In this document: in pieces, positions 23,030 through 31,475 of the stretch
Position numbering within the stretch: position 1 is the first letter of the stretch
Layout of the letters: each line of letters starts with the position of its first letter
NCBI GenBank assembly: GCA_003521145.1
Contig: DOTL01000019.1
Coordinates: forward strand, 1 to 32,399
Origin: Streptococcus sp.
GTDB lineage: Bacteria; Bacillota; Bacilli; Lactobacillales; Streptococcaceae
Reading direction: 5' to 3'
Length of the DNA stretch: 32,399 nucleotides
The notes under the pieces: generated by a model
Told to the model about the DNA's origin: nothing
What the model saw: only the letters and a program-made list of their open reading frames with translations
The model's database searches: none
Position numbers and translations under genes: made by a program

Positions 23030-25168
23030 CTAAATATGGGCTTCTTGAAGATTATCCAAGCTAATGATTTGATCCTTAATCTGACGTGGTTTACGAGCCA
23101 CAAAATAAATCATGGTCACTAACAGCAAGAAAGCAACAAAAGTCCAAATTGTCATTGACTTGCCGTATAGGATAACTTGGCCAAACTGATAAAGAATTAA
23201 ACTCACACAATAAGCTAGGCCTGTTTGAAAACCGATAGCACCAACCGTCCATTTCAGATTAGCCATTTCACGCTTAATAGCTCCAATAGCCGCAAAACAT
23301 GGGGCACAAAGTAAATTAAAGACTAAGAAGGAATATGCTGCTAGGGAAGAATAATCTCCTCGTAAAGCCTCAGCTAGACCAGCTTCACTGCTATTATGAT
23401 AGAGAATACCAAAGGTGGCAACAACAGTCTCCTTGGCAGCTAAGCCTGTAAGAGCCGCAACTGTTGCCTTCCAATTTCCAAATCCAAGCGGATTAAAAAT
23501 CCAAGACAAACTCCTACCGAAAGTCGCCAAAATGCTGGCTTCCGTATCTACCGTATGTAGCGTAAAGTTGTAGTTAGACATAAACCAGATAAGAACTGTC
23601 AAACTGAAAATGATGGTTCCCGCACGTTTGACAAAACTCATAGCCTTACCAAAGGCATAGCGCAAAACTGACATAGCTTTAGGCCAATGGTAAGCAGGCA
23701 ATTCCATTATAAACGGACTGGTTAGGCCACCCAAAAAACTCGTCTTTTTGAGGGCAATACCTGATAAGATAATGGCAGCCATCCCAATAAAATAAGTACT
23801 TGGTGCTACTAATGAGTTACTAGGGAAGAAAGCTCCAGCAATCAAGGCAATTATTTCCAACTTGGCCGAACAAGGCATGAAGGTTGCCGTCATAATGGTA
23901 ATGCGACGGTCCCTTTCATTTTCAATAGTTCGACTAGACATAACCGCTGGAACCCCACAACCTGTCGAAATCAACATGGGAATAAAGGATTTTCCAGAAA
24001 GTCCAAAACGTCGGAAAATACGGTCCATAACAAAGGCAATACGACTCATATATCCAATGTCCTCAAGCACACCCAAACAGATAAAGAGCACAAAAATTTG
24101 AGGAAGGAATCCTAGTACTGTCCCAGTCCCAGCGACGATACCATCAATAATCAAAGACTTAAGCCAGTCCTGAACTTGAAGAAAGTCAAGACCAGAAGTT
24201 ACCAAATCTGGAACATACTTACCAAAAAGCACATCGTTAGCCCAGTCTGTCCACATGGTTCCAACAGTTTGGATAGATAAGAAATAAACCAAATACATAA
24301 CTGCTGCGAAAATTGGTAAAGCCAAAATACGGTTGGTAACAATCCTATCAATCTTATCTGACAAGGTCAGGGCAAAATCTTCCGTATGACTTTGAGCCAT
24401 CTGACAAACACGTTCAATAAAGGCATAACGCTCATTAATGACAATTGACTCCGCATCTTCTGTGAAAATTTCCTCAGTGATACGAATGATATCTTTGATT
24501 TCTTTTCGTTGGAATGGGGACAAGTCTAGCTCAGCCTCGACTAAAGCATCGTGTTCAAAGAGTTTAATGGCATAAAAACGCGCGGACCTTTGTGGCACCG
24601 AATTTCCCAAGACTTCCAAAATTTGTGAGATGGCAGCTTCTAACCTATCGTCATAAATTGGAAAGGCAATGTCACCGACTGTAGAAGTCGTCGTATGAGC
24701 TGCCTTCTTCACTGCTTGATCGACACCAGTTTGTTTGAGAGCACTAGTAGCTACTACTGGGACGCCTAGATGATAAGATAATTTATCAATATCTATCTGT
24801 TTTCCCTGAGCCTCCAAAACATCACTCATATTAAGTGCTAAAGTAACTGGAATACCTGTCTCAATCAACTGCGTGGTCAGATAAAGGTTACGTTCCAAAT
24901 TGGTCGCATCAACTACATTTAAAATGCTGTCGGCCCTTTGACTTAACAGATAATCACGCGCCACCTTTTCTTCAGGGCTATAGGGTGACATTGAGTAAAT
25001 CCCTGGTAAATCCTGGATTTCCAAATCCTTATTCTTTTTGACCAGACCACTTTTTCGTTCTACAGTAACACCCGGCCAGTTACCAACACGCTGATTACTT
25101 CCTGTTATCAGGTTAAATAAACTAGTTTTACCACTATTAGGATTACCTATTAATGCAATTTCTGTCAT
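23030..25168 (-). CDS. feoB: Ferrous iron transporter FeoB
   Basis: FeoB is the membrane permease for ferrous iron with an N-terminal G domain. G1 GNPNSGKT is at residues 8-15, followed by NWPGVTVERKSG (switch I region) and DLPGIYSMSPYSPEEK (G3, from 53). NMSD is the G4 variant. The membrane part carries the Gate motifs with conserved cysteines, including STGCGVPAVMSSR and MPCSAKLE. The 712-residue length is normal. The start overlaps the feoA stop as ATGA, with a GGGGGAGG ribosome site. The C-terminus is followed by the small Cys-rich gene. There are no lesions. Confidence 0.97.
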   Translation of the reverse strand: MTEIALIGNPNSGKTSLFNLITGSNQRVGNWPGVTVERKSGLVKKNKDLEIQDLPGIYSMSPYSPEEKVARDYLLSQRADSILNVVDATNLERNLYLTTQLIETGIPVTLALNMSDVLEAQGKQIDIDKLSYHLGVPVVATSALKQTGVDQAVKKAAHTTTSTVGDIAFPIYDDRLEAAISQILEVLGNSVPQRSARFYAIKLFEHDALVEAELDLSPFQRKEIKDIIRITEEIFTEDAESIVINERYAFIERVCQMAQSHTEDFALTLSDKIDRIVTNRILALPIFAAVMYLVYFLSIQTVGTMWTDWANDVLFGKYVPDLVTSGLDFLQVQDWLKSLIIDGIVAGTGTVLGFLPQIFVLFICLGVLEDIGYMSRIAFVMDRIFRRFGLSGKSFIPMLISTGCGVPAVMSSRTIENERDRRITIMTATFMPCSAKLEIIALIAGAFFPSNSLVAPSTYFIGMAAIILSGIALKKTSFLGGLTSPFIMELPAYHWPKAMSVLRYAFGKAMSFVKRAGTIIFSLTVLIWFMSNYNFTLHTVDTEASILATFGRSLSWIFNPLGFGNWKATVAALTGLAAKETVVATFGILYHNSSEAGLAEALRGDYSSLAAYSFLVFNLLCAPCFAAIGAIKREMANLKWTVGAIGFQTGLAYCVSLILYQFGQVILYGKSMTIWTFVAFLLLVTMIYFVARKPRQIKDQIISLDNLQEAHI

Positions 25169-25641
25169 TTTTCCTCCCCCTCGTCCAGCATGACCACACT
25201 AATCATTTGCGCTTCTGACTTTCGTAGGGTTAATTCATACCCTCTCAAACTAATTTCTAGAGGATCTCCCAAAGGGGCTACCTTACGCAACAACACTCGA
25301 GTACGCTTTGTAATTCCCATATCCATAAGACGTCGTTTGGTTTCATTTGCTGAAAAAATATCAGTAACGATAGCCGAACGTCCAACTGGTAATTCAGAAA
25401 GAGGTATCTTTTCCTGATCTTCCTCTGCAGATGCCAAATCAATCTTATCCAGAATCGACGCATCAAAGGCTAAGCGACTCCCTTTAACGATAATAATAGC
25501 ACTGTTCTTGGTCTTATTTACCACCTCAATCGTTTCACCGGCAGCCAACCCTAGGTTAGATAAGTGTAAAAGACTATCCTTAGGGAGGTTAATGCCAAGA
25601 ATCTGGTAAGGCGTTTTTAAGGCCGCATCATATAAGAGCAT
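25165..25641 (-). CDS. feoA: FeoA protein with two tandem FeoA domains
   Basis: FeoA is a small SH3-like cytoplasmic partner of FeoB. A single domain is about 75 residues, but this protein has 158. The first domain is about residues 10-70 (PYQILGINLPKDSLLHLSNL, then VVNKTKNSAIIIVKGSRLAF). The second is about 80-155 (SELPVGRSAIVTDIF, then RRLMDMGITKRTRVLLRKVA). The first copy is the more divergent. Feo proteins with doubled FeoA are known in streptococci and relatives. It overlaps feoB by four bases. Its own ribosome site (AGTAGG) is modest. An extended -10 promoter lies about 40 bases upstream. Confidence 0.93.
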   Translation of the reverse strand: MLLYDAALKTPYQILGINLPKDSLLHLSNLGLAAGETIEVVNKTKNSAIIIVKGSRLAFDASILDKIDLASAEEDQEKIPLSELPVGRSAIVTDIFSANETKRRLMDMGITKRTRVLLRKVAPLGDPLEISLRGYELTLRKSEAQMISVVMLDEGEEK

Positions 25642-25678
25642 ATTTCTTGACCTACTTTATTATTTTTGATATAGCATC

Positions 25679-25709
25679 ATTATAGCAAATTTATCCATCT
25701 TTTCCGCAA
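25679..25709 (-). promoter_or_regulatory. feo operon promoter
   Basis: Extended -10 TGCTATAAT (TATAAT at 25679-25684) with a possible -35 TTGCGG (25704-25709) at a long 19-base spacing. A GGATAATATTG stretch overlaps and abuts the -35 and could be a metalloregulator half-site, but no complete Fur-type box is present. Confidence 0.6.
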
Positions 25710-25758
25710 TATTATCCTAAACAAGAATGATTCTAGAAAACAGAACACAAAAAGAAAG

Positions 25759-25777
25759 GGCCGGATAAGTTCCAGCC
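25759..25777 (-). terminator. Terminator of the amino acid ABC genes
   Basis: GGCCGGA (25759-25765) pairs with TCCAGCC (25771-25777) with one G-U pair, extended by A-T pairs past a bulge; CTTTCTTTTTG follows on the minus strand. Confidence 0.65.
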
Positions 25778-25811
25778 TTCACAAACAATGTATACATACT
25801 TAATAAATATC

Positions 25812-26546
25812 CTACAAAACCTTACTCAAGAAATCCTTAGTACGATTTTCCTTAGTATTGTCGAAAATCTCTTGTGGTGTGCCTTCTTCTACAATAACAC
25901 CGCCATCCATAAAGATAACACGATCAGCCACCTCATAAGCAAAGCCCATTTCGTGGGTAACGATTGCCATTGTCATCCCAGACTTGGCAAGGTCCTGCAT
26001 AACTGCAAGCACTTCACCAACCATTTCTGGGTCAAGGGCTGATGTTGGTTCGTCAAACAAGAGAACGTCTGGATCCATAGCCAAACCACGTGCGATCGCA
26101 ATACGTTGTTGCTGACCACCTGATAGACTTGTTGGGTAGGTATCTGCCTTATCTTTCAAGCCAACCTTTTCTAAAAGTTCCATAGCTTTCGCGTCTGCAT
26201 CAGCTTTTGAAACACCCTTGGTTTTAATTGGTGACAAGGTGATATTTTCTTTAACGGTCATGTTAGGGAAGAGGTTAAACTGTTGGAAAACCATTCCCAT
26301 CTTTTCACGCATTTTGAAAATGTCGTTGCTCTTGTCTGTAATATCTACACCTTCAAAGGAAATCACCCCTTTTGTAGGCGTTTCAAGCAAGTTCATTGAG
26401 CGTAGAAAGGTTGATTTTCCTGATCCTGAAGGACCGATGATAACCACTACTTCACCCTTTTTAATATCTAGATTAATCCCTTTGAGAACTTCGTTCTTAC
26501 CAAAATACTTGTGAAGATCTTTAATCTCAATAATTGTTTCTACCAT
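25812..26546 (-). CDS. glnQ: Polar amino acid ABC transporter ATPase
   Basis: This is the ATPase that drives uptake of polar amino acids (glutamine-type family). The 244 residues have all ABC marks: Walker A GPSGSGKST (38-46), Q-loop VFQQF, signature LSGGQQQR (141-148), Walker B LLFDEP (162-167) and the H-loop histidine H198. Its start overlaps the permease stop by one base (TAATG), so the two subunits are coupled. No binding-protein gene is in the window, so a lipoprotein or binding protein must be encoded elsewhere. Glutamine specificity is family-level inference, not proven. Confidence 0.93.
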   Translation of the reverse strand: MVETIIEIKDLHKYFGKNEVLKGINLDIKKGEVVVIIGPSGSGKSTFLRSMNLLETPTKGVISFEGVDITDKSNDIFKMREKMGMVFQQFNLFPNMTVKENITLSPIKTKGVSKADADAKAMELLEKVGLKDKADTYPTSLSGGQQQRIAIARGLAMDPDVLLFDEPTSALDPEMVGEVLAVMQDLAKSGMTMAIVTHEMGFAYEVADRVIFMDGGVIVEEGTPQEIFDNTKENRTKDFLSKVL

Positions 26547-27226
26547 TATTTACGTCCCTCCCCAAGTCGTTTTTCCATTTGTTTCAAGAGTGCCGTCATA
26601 GCTGTTGTCACAATCAAATAATAGAAGGCTGCGAACAAGAGCGGCGTCAAGGTCAAGTAGGTTGTTGTTGCAACAGTTTGTGCACCATTCCACAATTCCA
26701 TAACCCCGATGGTTTGCAAGAGCGAACTATCCTTGATAATAGTGACAAACTCGTTACCCAAGGCAGGCAAGATATTTTTAATAGCTTGAGGCAAGACCAC
26801 ATAACGCATGGTATTCCATGGACGGATACCAAGTGAGTAGGCAGCTTCAACCTGACCTTTAGGAATAGACTCGATACCTGCACGCACACTCTCAGAAATA
26901 TAAGCACCACTGTTCAAAGAAAGGACGATAATACCTGGAACGATACGTGACAAATCAAGGTTTAAAATACCAAACTGAACAGTTGGAAGATTCATGTGGA
27001 TAAGGTTAAAAGCAATCATAATCTGTACAACCATAGGAGTCCCACGGAAAACCCAAACATAAAGGCTCACCAACCACTCCAAAGGTTTGATTCCAGAACG
27101 CTTGGCCAAGGATACCAAAACCCCAAGGATGGTTCCGAAGAAGACCACCCAGACCGAAATCATAATTGTTACTAAGACACCATAGTTAAAGTAAGACCAA
27201 AACTGCGGTAAAAATGAAAAATTCAT
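26546..27226 (-). CDS. Polar amino acid ABC transporter permease
   Basis: This is the membrane subunit of the HisM/GlnP type. The 226 residues have about five membrane helices, beginning with YGVLVTIMISVWVVFFGTIL, and the ATPase-contact EAA loop with ESIPKGQVEAAYSLGIRPWN. It is a plain permease, without the fused substrate-binding domains seen in some streptococcal GlnP proteins. The ATG has AAGGAG upstream and an extended -10 promoter (27256-27264) about 30 bases ahead. It is first in a two-gene operon with the ATPase. The amino acid carried cannot be named from the sequence. Confidence 0.92.
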   Translation of the reverse strand: MNFSFLPQFWSYFNYGVLVTIMISVWVVFFGTILGVLVSLAKRSGIKPLEWLVSLYVWVFRGTPMVVQIMIAFNLIHMNLPTVQFGILNLDLSRIVPGIIVLSLNSGAYISESVRAGIESIPKGQVEAAYSLGIRPWNTMRYVVLPQAIKNILPALGNEFVTIIKDSSLLQTIGVMELWNGAQTVATTTYLTLTPLLFAAFYYLIVTTAMTALLKQMEKRLGEGRK

Positions 27227-27255
27227 CTAGATACTCCTTACTAATATTCTTCAAT

Positions 27256-27264
27256 ATTATATCA
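27256..27264 (-). promoter_or_regulatory. Promoter of the amino acid ABC operon
   Basis: Extended -10 TGATATAAT on the minus strand (TATAAT at 27256-27261); the -35 position holds only TTCATT. Confidence 0.62.
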
Positions 27265-27471
27265 GAAGACTGTATAATAATGAAGTATTTTCTTATAAAT
27301 GCGATATTTCAGTATAAAAACTAAGTTATAGACATTGCTATCAAATCTCTCAAGCAAGACACCTCAAGTCCTCCTAAGATGACATCTTCCCAAAAGGTTT
27401 GTCAATGATTTGAAATACTGCCTATTTTGGTAACCCATACAAGCATTACCCGAAGCTTTCATCCTGATAAA
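27265..27471. other. Intergenic stretch without a recognised gene
   Basis: The 314-base gap between the permease and the DUF1797 gene holds the permease promoter at one end and a terminator at the other. I checked both strands of the middle and found only short frames (a 24-codon frame on the minus strand is the longest I noticed) and no family match. It may be the remnant of an insertion. Confidence 0.4.
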
Positions 27472-27501
27472 AATGCCTGAAACTCGATAGTTTCAGGCAT
27501 T
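27472..27501 (-). terminator. Terminator after the DUF1797 gene
   Basis: A perfect 13-bp stem (27472-27484 with 27489-27501) with a 4-base loop is followed by TTTTATC on the minus strand. Confidence 0.85.
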
Positions 27502-27540
27502 CTGAATTTTTGGAACCTTGTAAAGTCCCCAAATGATTTA

Positions 27541-27771
27541 TTAGTAAAGCAAATCGTAGATTTCCATTGCAATCAAGTCGATGCTATCAAATGAATAAGA
27601 TTCACGTGCTTCAATGTCACGCAATGTGAAAACTGGACCATTTTCAGGATCGTTGCTAAATGATACTTCGGCAACAACCACTCCTTCACGTTCAAAATTA
27701 CGTTTCAAATTACCACCATCAGCCGCCATCATTTCAAGACGGTTAATGATTCTCACCAAATGTGATTCCAT
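27541..27771 (-). CDS. YkuJ/DUF1797-family protein
   Basis: This 76-residue acidic protein is well conserved in Firmicutes but has no known role. The whole family length is present: MESHLVRIINRLEMMAADG at the start, FEREGVVVAEVSF in the middle, and DSIDLIAMEIYDLLY at the end. There is no signal peptide, membrane helix or metal motif. The ATG has AGGAG upstream. It lies 68 bases after argF but has its own extended -10 promoter and a strong terminator, so it is probably an independent unit that may also receive argF read-through. Confidence 0.87.
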   Translation of the reverse strand: MESHLVRIINRLEMMAADGGNLKRNFEREGVVVAEVSFSNDPENGPVFTLRDIEARESYSFDSIDLIAMEIYDLLY

Positions 27772-27805
27772 GTTATTTCTCCTATTAATTGTGTATTTCT
27801 TACTT

Positions 27806-27814
27806 ATTTTATCA
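27806..27814 (-). promoter_or_regulatory. Probable promoter of the DUF1797 gene
   Basis: Extended -10 TGATAAAAT on the minus strand, 35 bases ahead of the start; -35 not evident. Confidence 0.5.
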
Positions 27815-27839
27815 CACTTATGGGAAAAATGGGGGAATT

Positions 27840-28820
27840 TTAAATATTTTTCAAGGAATTGTACATAATGGCCTTAATAGAATGCATACGATTCTCAGCT
27901 TCTTGGAAGATGATGTCACTGTATTTTTGGAAGACTTGGTCTGTAATTTCTAACTCTGCCAAACCATATTTGTCATAGATTTCTTTCCCAATTTGGGTAT
28001 TGAGATCATGAAAGGCGGGGAGACAATGCATAACGATAACATCTGGATTTTCTGTCTTGGCTAGTAGATCTGCATTAATTTGATAAGGCAAGAGTAAATC
28101 AATACGAGATTTAAAGTCTACTTCTTCACCCATTGATACCCAGACATCCGTATATAGCATATCCACTCCCCTTACCTCTGAAATATCATCTGCAATGGTT
28201 AAGTCGGCACCATTATTATGTTTCTGAGCTAAGGCTACAATCTCATCTTCGGGTTGCAATAACTCTGGAGCAATAATCTTGACTTTAACGCCTAAAATAG
28301 CCGAAGTGACCAAAAGTGAGTTGGCCATATTATTTCTACCATCTCCAATATAGGCGATAGTCAAGCCTTCCAAACTACCAAAACGCTCCTTCAAAGTCAT
28401 GAAATCTGCAATCATTTGCGTTGGATGCCATGTATCCGTCAAACCATTCCAGACCGGAACACCTGAGTACTTAGCCAAATTTTCGACATCTTCTTGCTTA
28501 AAACCACGGTATGCAATCCCATCAAACATAGAACCAAGTACCTTGGCTGTATCAACTACAGATTCCTTTTTACCTAACTGAATGTCTCCAGCACCAAGGT
28601 AGGTCACATTCATACCTAGGTCCTGACCAGCCACTGTAAAAGCTGAGCGGGTTCTTGTAGATGTTTTTTCAAAAATCAAGGCAATATTTAATCCATCTAA
28701 ATATTTATGCGGAATTCTTTCCTTCTTTAACTGTTTAAATTTTATAGATAAATCGATCAACTCCTCGAGTTCTTGCTTGGTAAAGTCGATTTCTTTCAAA
28801 AATGATTTAGCTTGTGTCAT
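27840..28820 (-). CDS. argF: Ornithine carbamoyltransferase
   Basis: This enzyme joins carbamoyl phosphate and ornithine to citrulline. The 326-residue length is typical. The carbamoyl-phosphate loop STRTR is at 54-58, HPTQ at 132-135, the ornithine loop DVWVSMG at 225-231 and HCLPAFHD at 265-272. The SMG loop favours ornithine over putrescine as substrate. A perfect ArgR-type box sits 8 bases upstream of its -35, which points to the anabolic argF rather than the arginine deiminase arcB. No arcA or arcC lies beside it. The ATG has GAGAGATA upstream. Confidence 0.93.
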   Translation of the reverse strand: MTQAKSFLKEIDFTKQELEELIDLSIKFKQLKKERIPHKYLDGLNIALIFEKTSTRTRSAFTVAGQDLGMNVTYLGAGDIQLGKKESVVDTAKVLGSMFDGIAYRGFKQEDVENLAKYSGVPVWNGLTDTWHPTQMIADFMTLKERFGSLEGLTIAYIGDGRNNMANSLLVTSAILGVKVKIIAPELLQPEDEIVALAQKHNNGADLTIADDISEVRGVDMLYTDVWVSMGEEVDFKSRIDLLLPYQINADLLAKTENPDVIVMHCLPAFHDLNTQIGKEIYDKYGLAELEITDQVFQKYSDIIFQEAENRMHSIKAIMYNSLKNI

Positions 28821-28855
28821 AGGTATCTCTCTTTCGTTCCGAGTAATATAAAAAC

Positions 28856-28884
28856 ATTATATAATATTTATACATTTTAGACAA
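28856..28884 (-). promoter_or_regulatory. argF promoter
   Basis: -10 TATAAT (28856-28861), 17-base spacer, -35 TTGTCT (28879-28884) on the minus strand. Confidence 0.75.
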
Positions 28885-28891
28885 GTGACTT

Positions 28892-28905
28892 TGAATTAAA
28901 ATTCA
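28892..28905. promoter_or_regulatory. ARG box (arginine repressor operator)
   Basis: TGAATTAAAATTCA is an exact match to the core TGAATWWWWATTCA pattern bound by ArgR/AhrC regulators. It lies 8 bases upstream of the argF -35 and 4 bases from the CIRCE element. The match is seen in sequence; binding is inferred. Confidence 0.75.
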
Positions 28906-28908
28906 ACG

Positions 28909-28935
28909 TTAACACTCTTGTTAAGAGAGTGCTAA
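28909..28935. promoter_or_regulatory. CIRCE element (HrcA operator)
   Basis: TTAACACTC-N9-GAGTGCTAA differs from consensus TTAGCACTC-N9-GAGTGCTAA at a single base. HrcA represses heat-shock genes through this element. It lies 17 bases upstream of the clpE -35 and 24 bases beyond the argF -35, on the far side from argF. Confidence 0.85.
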
Positions 28936-28952
28936 AATTAGATGCTTTTTAC

Positions 28953-28980
28953 TTGCAATCTACCTTCCGCATGCTATAAT
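28953..28980 (+). promoter_or_regulatory. clpE promoter
   Basis: -35 TTGCAA (28953-28958), 16-base spacer and extended -10 TGCTATAAT (TATAAT at 28975-28980). Confidence 0.82.
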
Positions 28981-28991
28981 GGAGTCATAGA

Positions 28992-29008
28992 TTTGACCTT
29001 TTTTGACC
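28992..29008 (+). promoter_or_regulatory. CtsR operator
   Basis: TTTGACC-ttt-TTTGACC, whose complement is GGTCAAA-N3-GGTCAAA, is a perfect tandem heptad for the CtsR class III heat-shock repressor. It lies around the predicted transcription start. Confidence 0.9.
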
Positions 29009-29062
29009 AAGATTTTTTTCAATAAAGGTCTTCCCCAACTCAGATAGAAAAGAGGTACTGAT

Positions 29063-31333
29063 ATGCTCTGTCAAAACTGTAACCTTAATGAAGCTAGTAT
29101 TCATTTATATACCAATGTAAATGGTAATCAGCAACAAGTAGACCTCTGTCAAAATTGTTATAAAATCATGAAATCTGACCCAGAGAACCCCCTCAATCAA
29201 TTCAATCAAACAGGAGGTTCAAACTTCTTCGGCGATTTCTTCAGCGACCTAAATAACTTCCGTTCTTCTAACGGAGATCTTCCCAATACACCTCCAACAC
29301 AAGAAGGTGGTAACCGAGGAAATGGTGGCAATACACAAGGGCGAGGCCGTCCAGGAGTACCACGCCAACAAGCTCCTCAACAGCCACAAGGTCTTCTTGA
29401 AGAGTTCGGCATTAACATCACTGACATCGCTCGTCGTGGAGACATTGATCCTGTTATTGGTCGTGACGAGGAAATCATTCGTGTCATCGAAATTCTTAAT
29501 CGCCGTACCAAGAACAACCCCGTCCTCATCGGTGAACCCGGTGTCGGTAAGACTGCTGTCGTTGAAGGCCTAGCTCAAAAAATCGTTGACGGTAGCGTGC
29601 CACAAAAACTCCAAGGCAAACAAGTCATCCGTCTTGATGTGGTCAGCCTGGTTCAAGGGACTGGTATCCGTGGCCAATTTGAAGAACGAATGCAAAAACT
29701 CACGGAAGAAATTCGTCAACGTCAGGATGTTATCCTATTTATTGATGAAATCCATGAAATTGTAGGAGCTGGTAATGCTGGTGATGGTAATATGGATGCT
29801 GGTAACATCCTAAAACCTGCCCTTGCTCGTGGGGAACTTCAACTGGTCGGAGCAACAACACTCAACGAATACCGCATCATCGAAAAAGATGCTGCACTTG
29901 AGCGTCGTATGCAACCAGTTAAGGTTGACGAACCAACGGTTGAGGAGACCATCACTATTTTGCGTGGTATTCAACCTAAATATCAAGACTACCACCATGT
30001 CAAATATACGGACGAAGCTATTACTGCAGCTGCAGAATTGTCCAACCGCTACATTCAAGACCGTTTCTTGCCAGACAAGGCCATCGACCTTCTTGATGAA
30101 GCTGGTTCGAAGATGAATTTGACCCTCAATTTTGTTGATCCTAAAGATATCGACAAACGTTTGATTGATGCTGAAAACCTCAAGGCTCAAGCTACTCGTG
30201 ACGAGGACTTCGAGAAGGCTGCCTATTTCCGTGATCAAATTGCCAAATACAAGGAAATGCAAAAGCAAACCATCAAAGACCAAGATATGCCTGTCATCAC
30301 CGAAAAACATATCGAAGCTATTGTGGAACAAAAAACCAATATTCCTATTGGTGATTTGAAAGAAAAGGAGCAGTCACAACTTCTTAGTCTTGCTGATGAT
30401 CTTAAATCACATGTTATTGGACAAGATGCTGCAGTTGATAAGATTACCAAAGCCATCCGCCGTAATCGTGTTGGCTTGGGTGCACCAAATCGCCCAATTG
30501 GTAGCTTCCTCTTCGTAGGTCCTACAGGAGTCGGTAAAACTGAACTCTCTAAACAATTGGCGATTGAACTCTTTGGTTCAGCTGGCAGTATGATTCGTTT
30601 CGACATGTCAGAATACATGGAAAAACACGCCGTTGCCAAATTGGTCGGTGCCCCTCCAGGATATGTCGGTTACGACGAAGCTGGTCAGTTAACTGAAAAA
30701 GTCCGCCGTAATCCTTATTCACTCATTCTTCTAGATGAGGTTGAAAAAGCTCACCCAGACGTTCTTCACATGTTCCTCCAAGTTCTTGACGACGGTCGCT
30801 TGACTGATGGTCAAGGGCGAACTGTAAGTTTCAAGGATACCATCATCATCATGACTTCAAATGCTGGTACGGGTAAAGTTGAAGCTAGCGTTGGCTTTGG
30901 AGCTGCCCGTGAAAATCGTACCAATTCTGTTCTTAACCAGCTTGGAGATTTCTTCAGCCCTGAATTCATGAACCGATTTGATGGTATTATCGAATTTTCT
31001 GCCCTTAGCAAGGAGAATCTCCTTACTATCGTTGACCTCATGCTTGATAATGTCAACCAACGCTTGGCTAATAACGGTATCCACCTCAGTGTAACTGAGA
31101 AAGTTAAGGAAAAATTGGTTGACCTTGGTTACGATCCTAAGATGGGGGCTCGACCACTACGTCGTACCATCCAGGACCATATTGAAGATGCTATTACTGA
31201 CTTCTACCTTGAAAATCCAAATGAAAAAGATCTCAAGGCTGTCATGACTTCAAAAGGCCATATCACCATTAAGTCTGCTAAAAAAAAAGAAAAAACTGCT
31301 CAGAAAACTGAGACTTCAAAAGAAACTGATTAA
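29063..31333 (+). CDS. clpE: ATP-dependent Clp protease ATP-binding subunit ClpE
   Basis: ClpE is a Hsp100 unfoldase that works with ClpP in heat-stress protein turnover and in resetting CtsR control. The 756 residues start with a zinc finger (C3, C6, C29, C32), then a Gly/Asn/Gln-rich linker (about 45-110). The first AAA+ module has Walker A GEPGVGKT at 158-165 and Walker B VILFIDE at 223-229. A UVR coiled-coil segment lies around 370-402, and the second AAA+ module has GPTGVGKT at 486-493. The C-terminus is a Lys/Thr-rich tail. AGAGG precedes the ATG. Upstream are CtsR and CIRCE sites, so it appears doubly heat-shock regulated. A strong terminator follows. Confidence 0.97.
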   Translation: MLCQNCNLNEASIHLYTNVNGNQQQVDLCQNCYKIMKSDPENPLNQFNQTGGSNFFGDFFSDLNNFRSSNGDLPNTPPTQEGGNRGNGGNTQGRGRPGVPRQQAPQQPQGLLEEFGINITDIARRGDIDPVIGRDEEIIRVIEILNRRTKNNPVLIGEPGVGKTAVVEGLAQKIVDGSVPQKLQGKQVIRLDVVSLVQGTGIRGQFEERMQKLTEEIRQRQDVILFIDEIHEIVGAGNAGDGNMDAGNILKPALARGELQLVGATTLNEYRIIEKDAALERRMQPVKVDEPTVEETITILRGIQPKYQDYHHVKYTDEAITAAAELSNRYIQDRFLPDKAIDLLDEAGSKMNLTLNFVDPKDIDKRLIDAENLKAQATRDEDFEKAAYFRDQIAKYKEMQKQTIKDQDMPVITEKHIEAIVEQKTNIPIGDLKEKEQSQLLSLADDLKSHVIGQDAAVDKITKAIRRNRVGLGAPNRPIGSFLFVGPTGVGKTELSKQLAIELFGSAGSMIRFDMSEYMEKHAVAKLVGAPPGYVGYDEAGQLTEKVRRNPYSLILLDEVEKAHPDVLHMFLQVLDDGRLTDGQGRTVSFKDTIIIMTSNAGTGKVEASVGFGAARENRTNSVLNQLGDFFSPEFMNRFDGIIEFSALSKENLLTIVDLMLDNVNQRLANNGIHLSVTEKVKEKLVDLGYDPKMGARPLRRTIQDHIEDAITDFYLENPNEKDLKAVMTSKGHITIKSAKKKEKTAQKTETSKETD

Positions 31334-31335
31334 AC

Positions 31336-31368
31336 AAAGAACTCAAGTCATAAAGACTTGGGTTCTTT
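31336..31368 (+). terminator. Terminator of clpE
   Basis: A 14-bp stem (31336-31349 with 31355-31368, one G-U pair) with a 5-base loop is followed by ATCTTTT. Confidence 0.85.
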
Positions 31369-31441
31369 ATCTTTTCATTTCCTATTTTCAAATTTATCCC
31401 TAATTCTGCCTAAATCAATAGGAAAATGAGCAAAATTTTAG

Positions 31442-31447
31442 TATAAT
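31442..31447 (+). promoter_or_regulatory. -10 of the Nudix/DUF1827 pair
   Basis: A perfect TATAAT lies 28 bases ahead of the Nudix start; no convincing -35 is seen, but it separates this pair from clpE. Confidence 0.5.
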
Positions 31448-31475
31448 ATGGGCAAATAAACGTAAGGAGCAACTC

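Noticed and set aside
27840..28820. Reading the carbamoyltransferase as putrescine carbamoyltransferase or arcB of a deiminase operon
   Set aside because: The SMG ornithine loop and the adjacent ARG box favour argF, and no agmatine or arginine deiminase gene is adjacent.
29810..30331. 173-codon minus-strand frame inside clpE
   Set aside because: It is antisense to conserved clpE codons and has no ribosome site or protein-like composition.
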